From: Pythium myriotylum
Lineage: Eukaryota; Oomycota; Peronosporomycetes; Pythiales; Pythiaceae
Length of the DNA stretch: 64,000 nucleotides
Direction: 5' to 3'
NCBI GenBank assembly: GCA_023091665.1
Contig: JALJCQ010000028.1
Coordinates: 62,001 to 126,000, forward strand
Shown: positions 39,649 through 50,246 of the stretch, in pieces
Position numbering within the stretch: position 1 is the first letter of the stretch
Layout: each line of letters opens with the position of its first letter
Position numbers and translations under genes: made by a program
Notes under the pieces: model-generated
Databases searched by the model: none
What the model was told of the DNA's origin: nothing
Seen by the model: only the letters and a program-made list of their open reading frames with translations

Positions 39649-40346
39649 ACTGATGTGAAGACTTCTCCTGGTGAAGATGATCGAAGTATTGAGTGTAGGG
39701 ACTGTATGTACACCCGTGAGCAGAACAATGTTTTCGTCGTTCCTCGTCTCTGATAAGTCATGCCACAGGATATGGGGATCACACTCCTGCCTGTACAAGA
39801 ACCATGTTGGAGACGGTGTCTTGCTGCCAGTCCGTTGTGCCTACACTGTCGCAGCAGGAGGTATCCTTAGGAAACCTGCAGTACCGTAGTTGTTGTACAG
39901 TACGGCACTCGAACAGTCTCGAACCTGCTGGTGTCAGATTGTACAGTGCTGCAGTCGAACAGTGTGGAACCAGCTGGTGTCCGATTCGGACCCTTTCAGA
40001 CCCAGCCAAATAGAAGCTGGTGCCGTAGGGCGATGATACTGTAATCCACCCACGGCGCGAGAACAAATAGGTCCAGTTTGCCCGCCTATCTCTTCTATCA
40101 CCCTCGCGGCTACTGATACATTGAATGCACCGGTATCCGATCATGAATTTTATTGTCGGTTTCAAGTGAGGCTTTTGGTCAGGTTCTCTCAAGATCTACC
40201 AACAACATGCGATTTCTCCTAACGGGAGGCTCACGATTGCCCCATGCGGCACGCTACCGTTCGGTCGGATGGCGAATCTGTCGGCTGCTCCATACAGCGC
40301 AATCTAAACCGATCCGTATCAAAGAAGATCCTGCCACGAACGTAGA
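39649..40346. other. Spacer between the SBP3 and SBP4 arms, with a small tandem repeat
   Basis: 698 bp unpaired. Around 39896-39985 an imperfect tandem repeat of about 45 bp is seen (ACAGTAC...CGAACAGT...CTGGTGTC, twice). No gene is supported. Confidence 0.6.
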
Positions 40347-40769
40347 TGTGACCCTTTTTGTCAAAGCAACAGATCTCCAGCAGACACATCCGTCTGCTTT
40401 TCCAGCACGACACAGACGCTCGATCCGATTCGCTGCTGGAAGACTGCACGCGTCTCGCACTGTCTGGACAGCCTCACCGCCACGCGATTTTCGACCGAGT
40501 GGTCGCAACTTGTTGGACAGTCTGACTACTACACACTATCCAGATTGAACAGCATAGAGGATACGCTGACCATCGGCGCTTCCTCCAGTGCAGCCTGCAG
40601 TGCAGCGGCTGCGCTAATACCACGAAAGACGTACATCCATACACAGTAAGTTCTTGAGGATTACTCTCAGCCACAGCGAGTGGCTACTGCGGCCTCATCC
40701 GACTCGTTCTGTAGGGCTGATCAAAACTGACAACGGCTCCTCGATTAACCAAGTCTTGGTCACCGATTC

Positions 40770-40786
40770 CTCATTCCCGAATTTTC
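40770..40786 (+). promoter_or_regulatory. Inr+FPR-like core promoter of SBP4
   Basis: CTCATTCCCGAATTTTC, 41 bp upstream of the SBP4 ATG; mirror of the SBP3 site. Confidence 0.6.
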
Positions 40787-40826
40787 AGGGTTCTCCTCAT
40801 CCAGTTCAACTCCCCCGTCTCCAGCA

Positions 40827-41927
40827 ATGAAGCTCTTCGCCGTCTTCGCGGCCTTCGGCGCGCTGTTCGCCACCTCCTCGGCCAAGACCGTCCAGAAGAC
40901 CGTCGGGGAAGAAACCAAGACGCTCGAGCAGCTCCACGCCGATGCCGTCGCCGAGGGCGGCAAGCTCGTCATCTACGCCGGTGGCGACGTCGACTCGCAG
41001 CAGGACGGCATCCGATCGGCCTGGAAGGCCGCGTTCCCGGACGTGAACCTGACGATCGTGGTGGACTACTCCAAGTACCACGACGTGCGCATCAACAACC
41101 AGCTCGCTCGCGACCGCTTGGTGCCGGACATTGCGTTCTTGCAGACGCTGCAGAACTTCCCTCGTTGGGCCGAGCAAGGCGACCTTCTCGAGTACAAGCC
41201 CAAGGGTTTCTCGCAGATCTACGAAGGATTCAAGGACTCGCGCGGTCGATGGGCGGCCCACCAGGTCATCACCTTCGGCTTCTCATACGACTCGACACAG
41301 CTTGGCGATCTCCCGGCGCCGACCTCGCCCGAAGACATCGTGGACCCCAAGTGGGCCGGCAAGATTGCCTCGGCGTACCCGAACGACGATGACGCGACGC
41401 TGTTCGTGTTCAAGAAGTACGTGGAGAAGTATGGTTGGGAGTGGGCGGAGAAGTTCGCGGCGCAGCAGCCCGAGTTCAACCGCGGCACACACACTCCGGG
41501 CCTGGCGCTCTCTGCCAAGCGCAAGGTGATCGCCGTCGGATCTTCGATCAACATTGCGCCGTCCAACACGACCACCGTCAAGCCTATCTTCGGCAACGGC
41601 GTGCCGTTCCTCGCCTGGGGTCAGCGTCTCGCGATCTTCAAGAAGGCAAACCACCCGGCTGCCGCCAAGCTTTTCCTCAACTGGATCCTCTCCAAGGAGT
41701 TCCAGAGCACCAACTTGGGCAGCCGTTCGGTCCGTAAGGATGTGACGCCTCCGCTTGGTGGCACCAAGTTCACGTGGACGATCCCAGAGGCGAATGTCGA
41801 TGAGTTCCCGAAGTTCATGGCGGACCGCGCGGAGGTGGAGCGTTTCCGCCAGACGTTCTCGCTGTACTTCGGTGAGGTGCAGGGCAAGCCGAGCCCTGGC
41901 TGGTTCGGTCTCGTCCCGGGCCAGTAA
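40827..41927 (+). CDS. Secreted ABC-type solute-binding protein SBP4
   Basis: 366 residues, same translation as SBP3. Landmarks: signal peptide 1-19; GGKLVIYAGGD at about 46; YPNDDDATLFVFKK at about 184; FGNGVPFLAWGQRLAIF at about 255; conserved C-terminus AEVERFRQTFSLYFGEVQG. The Asp-rich NDDDA loop is invariant in all nine copies and would lie in the second lobe. There is no transmembrane segment or GPI-like tail, so a soluble secreted protein is expected. Confidence 0.9.
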   Translation: MKLFAVFAAFGALFATSSAKTVQKTVGEETKTLEQLHADAVAEGGKLVIYAGGDVDSQQDGIRSAWKAAFPDVNLTIVVDYSKYHDVRINNQLARDRLVPDIAFLQTLQNFPRWAEQGDLLEYKPKGFSQIYEGFKDSRGRWAAHQVITFGFSYDSTQLGDLPAPTSPEDIVDPKWAGKIASAYPNDDDATLFVFKKYVEKYGWEWAEKFAAQQPEFNRGTHTPGLALSAKRKVIAVGSSINIAPSNTTTVKPIFGNGVPFLAWGQRLAIFKKANHPAAAKLFLNWILSKEFQSTNLGSRSVRKDVTPPLGGTKFTWTIPEANVDEFPKFMADRAEVERFRQTFSLYFGEVQGKPSPGWFGLVPGQ

Positions 41928-42573
41928 ATGACCCCTTGCGACGCAAACCTCGACCCCGAGGTCTTCGAGGTGTCGTTTCCACCGCGCTGATAAATAACTA
42001 TCAACACAATTTTGATTCTCTTTTGTCGCGTGTTCACTCCATCCATTCTCTCCAACAACGCTAGCGTATCGTACTTAGCATCATACATGGATCCTGCTCG
42101 CTTTAGCCCACGACCAATGACGGCAATTGGATGCGACGATAACGGCAAAGGGGAGACCCGGGCCAGTCAGCACTTCAAAGACCCAGGGCCTCGTCAAGTC
42201 CCACACGAGAGCCAGAGCAGACGTTTGCGGTCAACGCCCTGAGCCCCGAGACCCACCCGTCATCAGCGCGAGTCAGTCAGCAATCCAGATCTAGTCTTCC
42301 GCCGAATCAGGTCGTGGGAGACTCGGCAAGGCGACTGATTGAGACCGGGACACTTGCGTGGACGCGTGGGTCCTGATGCAAGCGGATGGATTGTCTATGC
42401 GTGACTGGCTGTTCCACTCGCGATACAATTTACGACATGAACAACGCAACTCAAACAGATCGTCCACTGTTGCTGTAAACGTATGATATTTACCGTCTCC
42501 CGCCTTGCGTTAAAAAAAGGCAATTGAATGGTGGGCAAAGTGTTCCTTGGCTCTCGCGCACTCGATCTCCATG

Positions 42574-42810
42574 ACCATACCGTGAGAAATGTTTGAAAAT
42601 ATTTGTTACGGTATGGTTGACTTTCGAACACGGATTGTAGAAAACCTATCCCTGCTAAAAAAAAGAAAGTCAACTATAATAGCCCAAATTGAAGTCCCGC
42701 ATCTCATCCTTTTGATTGTGAAGGACCAAGGACCGTTCTTGGTCTTCCGCAATCAAAAAGATGCCGTCTGTCACAGGTCACGGTCCATCCGCGACCGTGA
42801 TCTGTGACAG
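42574..42810. repeat. Series of three hairpins beside the SBP4 arm boundary
   Basis: (1) ACCATACCGT at 42574-42583 with ACGGTATGGT at 42608-42617. (2) CATCCTTTTGATTG at about 42706 with CAATCAAAAAGATG ending about 42763; the paired region includes GGACCAA..TTGGTC. (3) 18-bp arms at 42768-42785 and 42793-42810 (one mismatch). Together they could form a large cruciform or be the ends of small foldback elements. Confidence 0.75.
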
Positions 42811-43417
42811 CGGGTCCCACGATTCCCAGTATCTCATCCACCTGCTGGTCTGGAAGATCCACACAATCGCGAAGACGTTGCGAGATCGATTACTAGGTAC
42901 TGTAGATAGAAGGACATCAAGAAAGATCTGAGTTGAAGGAGTTCCGAGTTCAACATACGCGGTCCCTCCGTCAACAAGCCCTCTCAATACATATTTTTGC
43001 GGAGGTAATAATTAGCGTTTCAGGACTTCTCGTTCATCCCTACATGGCAAGGCATAGAGCCAAACGACGCCTGTTCAGTGGAGGCGCTACAGTATGTACA
43101 GTAAAACCATGTCCGCCTCGGTACCGTATACAGAAAGAAAACACTGCGGTTAAATTGAGCAATGCGAGTTCAAGCCGATTCACCCACCCACCGACAAACA
43201 CGCGAAGGCCACCATAACAAGGCCTCGAACTCTCCTCTGACCATTCAATTCCGCAAAGTCGGGTAGAAATCTCGATCGAACCAATAACAAAAAAATACCA
43301 GTTGAAAACAGAACACCGGGTAGGCTGCAAGTAAAAAGCGGAATATATTTATCTGGCACCATCAAAGACGTCGCGATACGGGTCGACCGCGACCAGTCCG
43401 CAGCGAACGCCGGGTGG
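42811..43417. other. Intergenic region 3' of SBP4, with a dispersed flank block
   Basis: Holds a block at 42830-42935 (CTCATCCACCTGCTGGTCT...GCGAGATCGATTAC) that recurs upstream of SBP5 (45142-45320) and SBP6 (about 47440-47560). No gene. Confidence 0.45.
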
Positions 43418-43479
43418 CAACACCGAAAAAAAAACATGAGAATAAAAGCGAAGCAAGCTCGCGCTCTCACATCTCTAGC

Positions 43480-44592
43480 TTACTGGCCAGGAAGCAGACC
43501 GAACCAACCTGGGCTCGGCTTGCCCTGCACCTCGCCGAAGTACAGCGAGAACGTCTGACGGAAACGCTCCACCTCCGCGCGGTCCGCCATGAACTTGGGG
43601 AACTCGTCGATGTTGGCCTCCGGAATCGTCCACGTGAACTTGGTGCCACCGAGCGGAGGCGTCACATCCGTACGCACCGAACGGACACCGAGCGTCGTGC
43701 TTTGCACTTCCTTGGAGAGGACCCAGTTGAGGAAGAGCTTAGCAGCAGCAGGGTGCTTCGCCTTCTTGAAGATCGCGAGACGCTGACCCCAGGCGAGGAA
43801 CGGCACGCCATTGCCGAAGATCGGCTTGACGGTCGTCGTGTTGGACGGCGCGAGCGAGATACCGGCACCAACCGCGGCCACGCGGCGCTTGGCGCTCACG
43901 GCAAGCGCAGGCGTGTTCGTGCCGCGGTTGAACTCGGGCTGCTGCGCCGCGAACTTCTCCGCCCACTCCCAACCGTACTTCTCCACGTACTTCTTGAACA
44001 CGAATAGCGTCGCGTCATCGTCGTTCGGGTACGCCGAGGCGATCTTGCCGGCCCACTTGGGGTCCACCAAGTCAACCGGAGACTTGGGAGCAGGGAGATC
44101 ACCGAGCTGGGCCTCATCATACGAGAAACCGAAGACACTAGTCTGGTGAGCGGCCCAATAGCCATTCGGATCCTTGAACTTCTCGTAGATCTGCGAGAAA
44201 CCCTTAGGCTTGTACGCCAGCAGCTCACCCTCACTCGCCCAACGAGGGAAGTTCTGCAGCGTCTGCAAGAACGCAATGTCCGGCACCAAGCGGTCGCGAG
44301 CGAGCTGGTTGTTGATGCGCACGTCGTGGTACTTGGAGTAGTCCACCACGATCGTCAGGTTCACGTCCGGGAACGCGGCCTTCCAGGCCGATCGGATGCC
44401 GTCCTGCTGCGAGTCGACGTCGCCGCCGGCGTAGATGACGAGCTTGCCGCCCTCGGCGACGGCATCGGCGTGGAGCTGCTCGAGCGTCTTGGTTTCTTCC
44501 TTGACAGCCGTCTGGGTGGTCTTGTGAACAGTCTTGGCCGAGGAGGTAGCGACGAGAGCGCCGAACGCCGCGATGACGGCGAAGAGCTTCAT
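43480..44592 (-). CDS. Secreted ABC-type solute-binding protein SBP5
   Basis: 370 residues from the ATG on the complement of 44590-44592; upstream in-frame sequence is 5' leader with a CAACAACAAC tract. Signal peptide MKLFAVIAAFGALVATSSA and a longer linker (KTVHKTTQTAVKEETKT) precede a mature domain identical to SBP6. The mature domain carries family-specific changes relative to SBP3/4, such as WASEGELLAYKPKGF, APKSPVDLVDPKW and VAAVGAGISLAPSN. Confidence 0.9.
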   Translation of the reverse strand: MKLFAVIAAFGALVATSSAKTVHKTTQTAVKEETKTLEQLHADAVAEGGKLVIYAGGDVDSQQDGIRSAWKAAFPDVNLTIVVDYSKYHDVRINNQLARDRLVPDIAFLQTLQNFPRWASEGELLAYKPKGFSQIYEKFKDPNGYWAAHQTSVFGFSYDEAQLGDLPAPKSPVDLVDPKWAGKIASAYPNDDDATLFVFKKYVEKYGWEWAEKFAAQQPEFNRGTNTPALAVSAKRRVAAVGAGISLAPSNTTTVKPIFGNGVPFLAWGQRLAIFKKAKHPAAAKLFLNWVLSKEVQSTTLGVRSVRTDVTPPLGGTKFTWTIPEANIDEFPKFMADRAEVERFRQTFSLYFGEVQGKPSPGWFGLLPGQ

Positions 44593-44628
44593 GGCTGGAG
44601 AGGGTGTTGTTGTTGTGTCTGGATCACT

Positions 44629-44645
44629 GCAGAATCGAGAATGAG
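44629..44645 (-). promoter_or_regulatory. Inr+FPR-like core promoter of SBP5
   Basis: The minus strand reads CTCATTCTCGATTCTGC, about 37 bp upstream of the ATG. SBP6 and SBP8 have the same motif. Confidence 0.55.
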
Positions 44646-45817
44646 TCCTCGTGGAATGGGGCTCGGTGGCGAAAAATGCGAGGACCACCTGTCGGAAGCA
44701 TCACGAGAGGGCCCTTAGGCCGAGTGTGCAAGGTCTCCCCCGAGCTGTGCGCAGCGACAGAAGCCTGAGAAGATCTTTCCTCTGGGCGACACGAACCGTA
44801 CCCATTAAATTGGAAGCCGTGGCTGTCCAAGTTGCAGGTGCAGGCGTTACGAATAGTGCCCTCGCAGCTGGGACGGTGCAGTCTTGTATCGATCAGGCTG
44901 TCGAGCTTAGACCGCTTAGACCGCAGACCTTCAGCGAATCGCATCGCGTAAAGCCTATGTGCTAGACCGCAGACCGTGAGCTTCGACGTGGGCGGCCAGC
45001 CATGATCGCGTCTATACCGACAAATACTGACTAATCCTTGTAGTCCTCACTCGCCCACCAAGTGATCTCTTCGGGTTCAGTCTTCACGCCATGGCTTGGA
45101 CTGCGAAGGACCAAGGTCCGTGAACCATGACAGAAAGGCCCACGTACAGCACCTCATCCACCTGCTGGTCTTCAGGACCCGCGCGATCACGACCCATTTG
45201 AATTCGTTCATGGCAGCTCAGCATGAGGTCTCCATCTTCATCCTCCTCACAATCACGACAACGTTGCGATATCGATTACGAGGTAAAGAGACGGATGCTA
45301 TTGAAGGAGATCTGAGTTCTTTGTGCCTGCCGAAAATATCCAATTTCAATACATGTCCGAACGCGTGAGTCGACCAACAGATGTCCAATACCTTGCGTCG
45401 GGTACCTTTGCAAAGATTCTGCTGGGACGGCTTTGCCGTCAACGAAGCGTGCTCGCTCGGTTTGAAAATCGCATGTTCAATGGTGAAACGTGCTGCAATA
45501 GCCGAATGGCTATCTCAGTATACACGCATTGATAATACTGTACACTTTAATTGAGCCATGCAGAAAAGTGGCCGACTCAACCGATGGACCCAACATTCGT
45601 CGCGGTCCTGTATACACTAGTGATTTTGTCAGCGGCATTGGCGGTTATTCTTCATTGCCAGTATCATCGCTAGAAAAACGAACGCCATCACCACGTGAAC
45701 ACTTCGTGCGCGTAGGAGTGATGGAATGAATTGTATTGTAACGTTTTGTTTATCTGGCACCACCGAAGATGTCGCGACACGGCTCCAGCACGTCCAGGAC
45801 GCAGCCAACGCCGGCGG
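44646..45817. other. Upstream flank of SBP5
   Basis: About 1.2 kb without a supported gene. It contains the dispersed block at 45142-45320 and sequence distantly related to the upstream flanks of SBP6 and SBP8 (GGCTGTCCAAGTTGCAGG). Confidence 0.45.
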
Positions 45818-45879
45818 CAACACCGAAAAAAAAACATGAGAATAAAAGCGAAGCAAGCTCGCGCTCTCACATCTCTAGC

Positions 45880-46980
45880 TTACTGGCCAGGAAGCAGACC
45901 GAACCAACCTGGGCTCGGCTTGCCCTGCACCTCGCCGAAGTACAGCGAGAACGTCTGACGGAAACGCTCCACCTCCGCGCGGTCCGCCATGAACTTGGGG
46001 AACTCGTCGATGTTGGCCTCCGGAATCGTCCACGTGAACTTGGTGCCACCGAGCGGAGGCGTCACATCCGTACGCACCGAACGGACACCGAGCGTCGTGC
46101 TTTGCACTTCCTTGGAGAGGACCCAGTTGAGGAAGAGCTTAGCAGCAGCAGGGTGCTTCGCCTTCTTGAAGATCGCGAGACGCTGACCCCAGGCGAGGAA
46201 CGGCACGCCATTGCCGAAGATCGGCTTGACGGTCGTCGTGTTGGACGGCGCGAGCGAGATACCGGCACCAACCGCGGCCACGCGGCGCTTGGCGCTCACG
46301 GCAAGCGCAGGCGTGTTCGTGCCGCGGTTGAACTCGGGCTGCTGCGCCGCGAACTTCTCCGCCCACTCCCAACCGTACTTCTCCACGTACTTCTTGAACA
46401 CGAATAGCGTCGCGTCATCGTCGTTCGGGTACGCCGAGGCGATCTTGCCGGCCCACTTGGGGTCCACCAAGTCAACCGGAGACTTGGGAGCAGGGAGATC
46501 ACCGAGCTGGGCCTCATCATACGAGAAACCGAAGACACTAGTCTGGTGAGCGGCCCAATAGCCATTCGGATCCTTGAACTTCTCGTAGATCTGCGAGAAA
46601 CCCTTAGGCTTGTACGCCAGCAGCTCACCCTCACTCGCCCAACGAGGGAAGTTCTGCAGCGTCTGCAAGAACGCAATGTCCGGCACCAAGCGGTCGCGAG
46701 CGAGCTGGTTGTTGATGCGCACGTCGTGGTACTTGGAGTAGTCCACCACGATCGTCAGGTTCACGTCCGGGAACGCGGCCTTCCAGGCCGATCGGATGCC
46801 ATCCTGCTGCGAGTCGACATCACCGCCGGCGTAGATGACGAGCTTGCCGCCCTCGGCGACGGCATCGGCGTGGAGCTGCTCAAGGGTCTTGGTTTCTTCC
46901 CCGACGGTGGTCTGGGCTGTCGCGGCAGAGGATGTGGCGACGAGTGCGCCGAACGCCGCGATGACGGCGAAGTGCTTCAT
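45880..46980 (-). CDS. Secreted ABC-type solute-binding protein SBP6
   Basis: 366 residues from the ATG on the complement of 46978-46980. Signal peptide MKHFAVIAAFGALVATSSAA, linker TAQTTVGEETKT, then a mature domain identical to SBP5. Only the signal peptide, the linker and a few silent changes separate the two. Its 350-bp upstream flank (46990-47345) matches that of SBP8 (54900-55255) better than that of SBP5, so the promoter and body have different histories. Confidence 0.9.
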   Translation of the reverse strand: MKHFAVIAAFGALVATSSAATAQTTVGEETKTLEQLHADAVAEGGKLVIYAGGDVDSQQDGIRSAWKAAFPDVNLTIVVDYSKYHDVRINNQLARDRLVPDIAFLQTLQNFPRWASEGELLAYKPKGFSQIYEKFKDPNGYWAAHQTSVFGFSYDEAQLGDLPAPKSPVDLVDPKWAGKIASAYPNDDDATLFVFKKYVEKYGWEWAEKFAAQQPEFNRGTNTPALAVSAKRRVAAVGAGISLAPSNTTTVKPIFGNGVPFLAWGQRLAIFKKAKHPAAAKLFLNWVLSKEVQSTTLGVRSVRTDVTPPLGGTKFTWTIPEANIDEFPKFMADRAEVERFRQTFSLYFGEVQGKPSPGWFGLLPGQ

Positions 46981-47016
46981 GGCTGGAGAGGGTGTTGTTG
47001 TTGTGTCTGGATCACT

Positions 47017-47034
47017 GCAGAATCGAGAATGAGC
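47017..47034 (-). promoter_or_regulatory. Inr+FPR-like core promoter of SBP6
   Basis: The minus strand reads GCTCATTCTCGATTCTGC, 37 bp upstream of the ATG. Confidence 0.55.
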
Positions 47035-49123
47035 TGGTGTAGAATCTGGCCGTTGCTTTGGAATCCCGACGTGCAAGTTTTGTTGCTCTCGTTGTGGACT
47101 TTGTTCGTGGACCCTAAGGCGGTCCTCATGCCGCTCATTGGATTACGAGTATACTCATCCACCATGCGACACGCGCTGTGTCCATTGATGTGAAAGTTGA
47201 GACTTTCCAGGTTGCGCCAAATCGTGAGCTGGCGGGGATGGTCCAGTCGTGCATAGCCAAGCCTGTCGGGCGCGTCTGGAGCGACCAGCAGCGAATCGCA
47301 AGGCGAGAAGCCCATGTGCTGGACCGGCCACCGAGATCGCGTCTGCAGAGCTGACAGGCGCGTCTGCTCCAACTGGGTTCCAAGGGTCCAACCGTGGGCT
47401 CCACTGTTGGTCTCGCGGGTCCCACTTGACGTCATTTTCTTGATTGCGAAGGACCGAGAGGTGTGGAAGAAAGTCACGTGTCATCCGCACAATCACAACA
47501 ACGTCGCGAGATGGTTTATGAGGTGTAGAGACGGACACTGAAGGCGGTTTGAGTTCTGTGGCTTGAGAGCCTCTAGAGCAAGCTCCCTCGTGACATTCGT
47601 CAAGCACCTAAATGAACATTTGGTCTCAAGCTCCTCAAAATTGCTTTAGATCGAGTTGTGTGGTGTGTGGTAAGTCCGAATTGGTTTCGCTCCGCATCAT
47701 GCAGTGCCGGAGTTGGTGGACCCCCCCCCCCCCCCCCCCCGCGCGCGCGCTTCACTACTCCGCACACATGCTCATACACATTGACACATACACACACATG
47801 TACACAAACCGATTGTCTTGTTTCATTTCTCCCACGTCAGCTGATTGGTGACTTGATTCGCCTGTGGCAGTGGATGAGGGCCTGTACTAAACAAGCTCCG
47901 TACGCTTCAATTTTGCGAGGGTCGGGGACAACTCGAACGCAGAGCGTCTTGTTGTCCAAACTTCTCTGGTTTTTACCACGTGATTAAAAAGGGAAGAAAG
48001 GCTACGGAGCGTGAGAATGCCCAGGTGATGGACCACGACTCCACCAGGTCAACTGGGTTGGTGGGTCATTTTTCCATGGCCATGAAGATTCTGGCTCTTG
48101 CGACCGCAACCGAGGTCATGAATATGATACACAGGTAGTATCGGAATCGGGTCTCCGTCCTTCGAGACTCCAGAAGTGCATTCTATACTGTGAAAGAACA
48201 GACCATGGGTCATGAAACGATTCCGATGCCTGTTGGCTTTACCTTCACCGGGACTAGATTTGGAGGTGACGAGATCTACAAGCTGAGAAGCGCTGTGCGA
48301 GCAACGGGACCCTGACTGCACGAGTGTTGGGTGCCCGTAAGCTGCACGGAAGGAAATAGTCGTACGCGAGAATTTCTGAGAGGCCTGCCCACAGGACCAC
48401 AATATACATGCTGATTTCTGAAATAAATGTGCTGGTATCTCGCTGTCTACCATGAGTGGAAGATCACCATCGGGTGGATGTCGACACTGCCACAGCCGTC
48501 GACCACGAGCCAGTGGGTGCTGCCATGTGAAACGATAGAAACAATAGATTTCTGTGTTCTGGCTCTTCGGTTGCTCGGAAATCCGAGCGCGTGGCCTTCA
48601 AGGCTTTGAAGAGCAAGCCCACCAGATCGACGAAGAACGCATCCGATCGACAATTGGTCAGAAAATACTGAACATCCAGTTTCGATTAGGATCGTCAAAT
48701 CGATGGCATCCTGGACTGTTTTTGTTTGTCTCTCTGTGTCTTCATCGTTGTCTCCACAACACAGAAATGCTTGAAGGAGGAGAGCTTAGGAGACGAAACA
48801 GTCATAATCGCCTCGTGGCTGGATTATGGCGTTCAATACCCTTGGACAGCGTCACCATACTGATCAGACGACAGGAAAGGATACACAATTGTGCAGCATC
48901 CTGATCGTGAAAGACAACTGTGGATGAGGAGTGGCTTACTTCTACCTCAGAACTGCTATCTTCAATTATTTCCAGGACGACTCTTCCCGATTCTGGCTGC
49001 CAGTCACCAAGGAGGGAAGACAAAAAATTAAACGAAGAGTGCTCTCTATTAGGGAGATGGACCCAGTTGTTCGAGAGGCTCTAATCGGGCCACGTTGAAC
49101 TCCACACATCCAATCAAGAGTAC
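47035..49123. other. 2.1-kb region between SBP6 and SBP7: flank repeats and microsatellites
   Basis: Contains the SBP6/SBP8-type upstream flank (to about 47345), a C20 run followed by (GC)5 at 47721-47750, and CA-rich sequence to about 47810. A block at 48740-49010 is related to 55488-55790 (GTCTCCACAACACAGAAATG; GTGGATGAGG..TGGCTTCTTCC). No intact gene. Confidence 0.5.
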
Positions 49124-50209
49124 TCACTGGCCCGGAAGGAGGCCGAACCAGCCCGGGCTCGGCTTGCCTTGCACTTCGCCAATGTAGAGCGAGAATGTCT
49201 GGCGCAATCGCTCGACCTCGGCACGGTCAGCCATGAACTTGGGGAACTCGTCGACGTTGGCCTCCGGAATGTTCCATGTGTAGTTAGTTCCTCCGAGTGG
49301 CGGAGCGACGTCCTTGCGCACCGAGCGGTTGGCGATGAGCGTGGACTGGGTCTCCTTCGAGAGGACCCAGTTGAGAAAGAGCTTGGCAGCAGCCGGGTGC
49401 TTGGCCTTCTTGAAGATCGCGAGACGCTGACCCCAGGCGAGGAACGGCACACCGTTGCCAAAGACCGGCTTGATGGTGGACGTCGATGGCGCGAGCGAGA
49501 TGGAGGCACCAAAACCCACCACCTTTCGCTTGGCGTTCACAGCGAGCGCAGGGGTGTTGGTACCGCGGTTGTACTCGACCTGCTGCGCAGCAAACTTCTC
49601 CGCCCACTCCCAACCGTACTTCTCCACGTACTTCTTGTACACGAAGAGCGTCGCGTCATCGTCGTTCGGGTACGCCGAGGCAACCTTGTTGGACCACTTG
49701 GGGTCCACCAAGTCAACCGGAGACTTGGGAGCAGGGAGGCCTCCGAGCTGAGCCTCGTCGTACGAAAAGCCAAAGGCAATCATCTGGTGGGCCATCCATG
49801 CACCCTTGGGGTCCTTGAAACCTTCGTAGATCTGTGAGAAACCAGCTGGCTTATATTCGAGCAGCTCGCCCTCACTCGCCCAACGAGGGAAGTTCTGCAG
49901 CGTCTGCAAGAACGCAATGTCCGGCACAAGACGATCACGTGCGAGCTGGTTGTTGATGCGCACGTCGTGGTACTTGGAGTAGTCCACCACAATCGTCAGG
50001 TTCACGTCCGGGAACGCGGCCTTCCAGGCCGATCGGACGCCGTCCTGCTGGGAGTCGACGTCACCACCGGCGTAGATGACGAGCTTGCCGCCCTCGGCGA
50101 CGGCATCGGCGTGGAGCTGCTCCAGTGTCTTGGTTTCTTCATCGGTCTGAGCCGTGACAACGGCAGTGAAGACTACGCCGAAGGTGGCTAGCGCTGAGAA
50201 GAGCTTCAT
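49124..50209 (-). CDS. Secreted ABC-type solute-binding protein SBP7
   Basis: 361 residues from the ATG on the complement of 50207-50209. The signal peptide MKLFSALATFGVVFTAVVTA is unlike that of any other copy. The mature part is almost identical to SBP9 (KVVGFGASISLAPSTSTIKP; SKETQSTLIANRSVRKD; NYTWNIPEAN). One visible difference is DEFPKF here against DKFPKF in SBP9. Identity with SBP9 continues about 50 bp past the stop codon. Confidence 0.9.
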   Translation of the reverse strand: MKLFSALATFGVVFTAVVTAQTDEETKTLEQLHADAVAEGGKLVIYAGGDVDSQQDGVRSAWKAAFPDVNLTIVVDYSKYHDVRINNQLARDRLVPDIAFLQTLQNFPRWASEGELLEYKPAGFSQIYEGFKDPKGAWMAHQMIAFGFSYDEAQLGGLPAPKSPVDLVDPKWSNKVASAYPNDDDATLFVYKKYVEKYGWEWAEKFAAQQVEYNRGTNTPALAVNAKRKVVGFGASISLAPSTSTIKPVFGNGVPFLAWGQRLAIFKKAKHPAAAKLFLNWVLSKETQSTLIANRSVRKDVAPPLGGTNYTWNIPEANVDEFPKFMADRAEVERLRQTFSLYIGEVQGKPSPGWFGLLPGQ

Positions 50210-50246
50210 CGGTTCTTGTTTGAGATCGGCTTCGGCGATGGAAGGT

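Larger units (their letters stand above)
40347..42569. repeat. Right arm of the SBP3/SBP4 inverted duplication
   Basis: Mirror of 37426-39648. The outer boundary at 42569 lies 4 bp from the first of three hairpins starting at 42574. Confidence 0.88.
43418..46870. repeat. Direct duplication carrying SBP5 and SBP6 (2,400-bp step)
   Basis: 43418-44470 corresponds to 45818-46870 at a constant offset of 2400. No difference was seen by eye across 43480-44400 / 45880-46800. Beyond this, substitutions cluster (46801-46820) and the signal-peptide regions differ, as expected of a conversion tract ending near codon 60. Confidence 0.85.
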
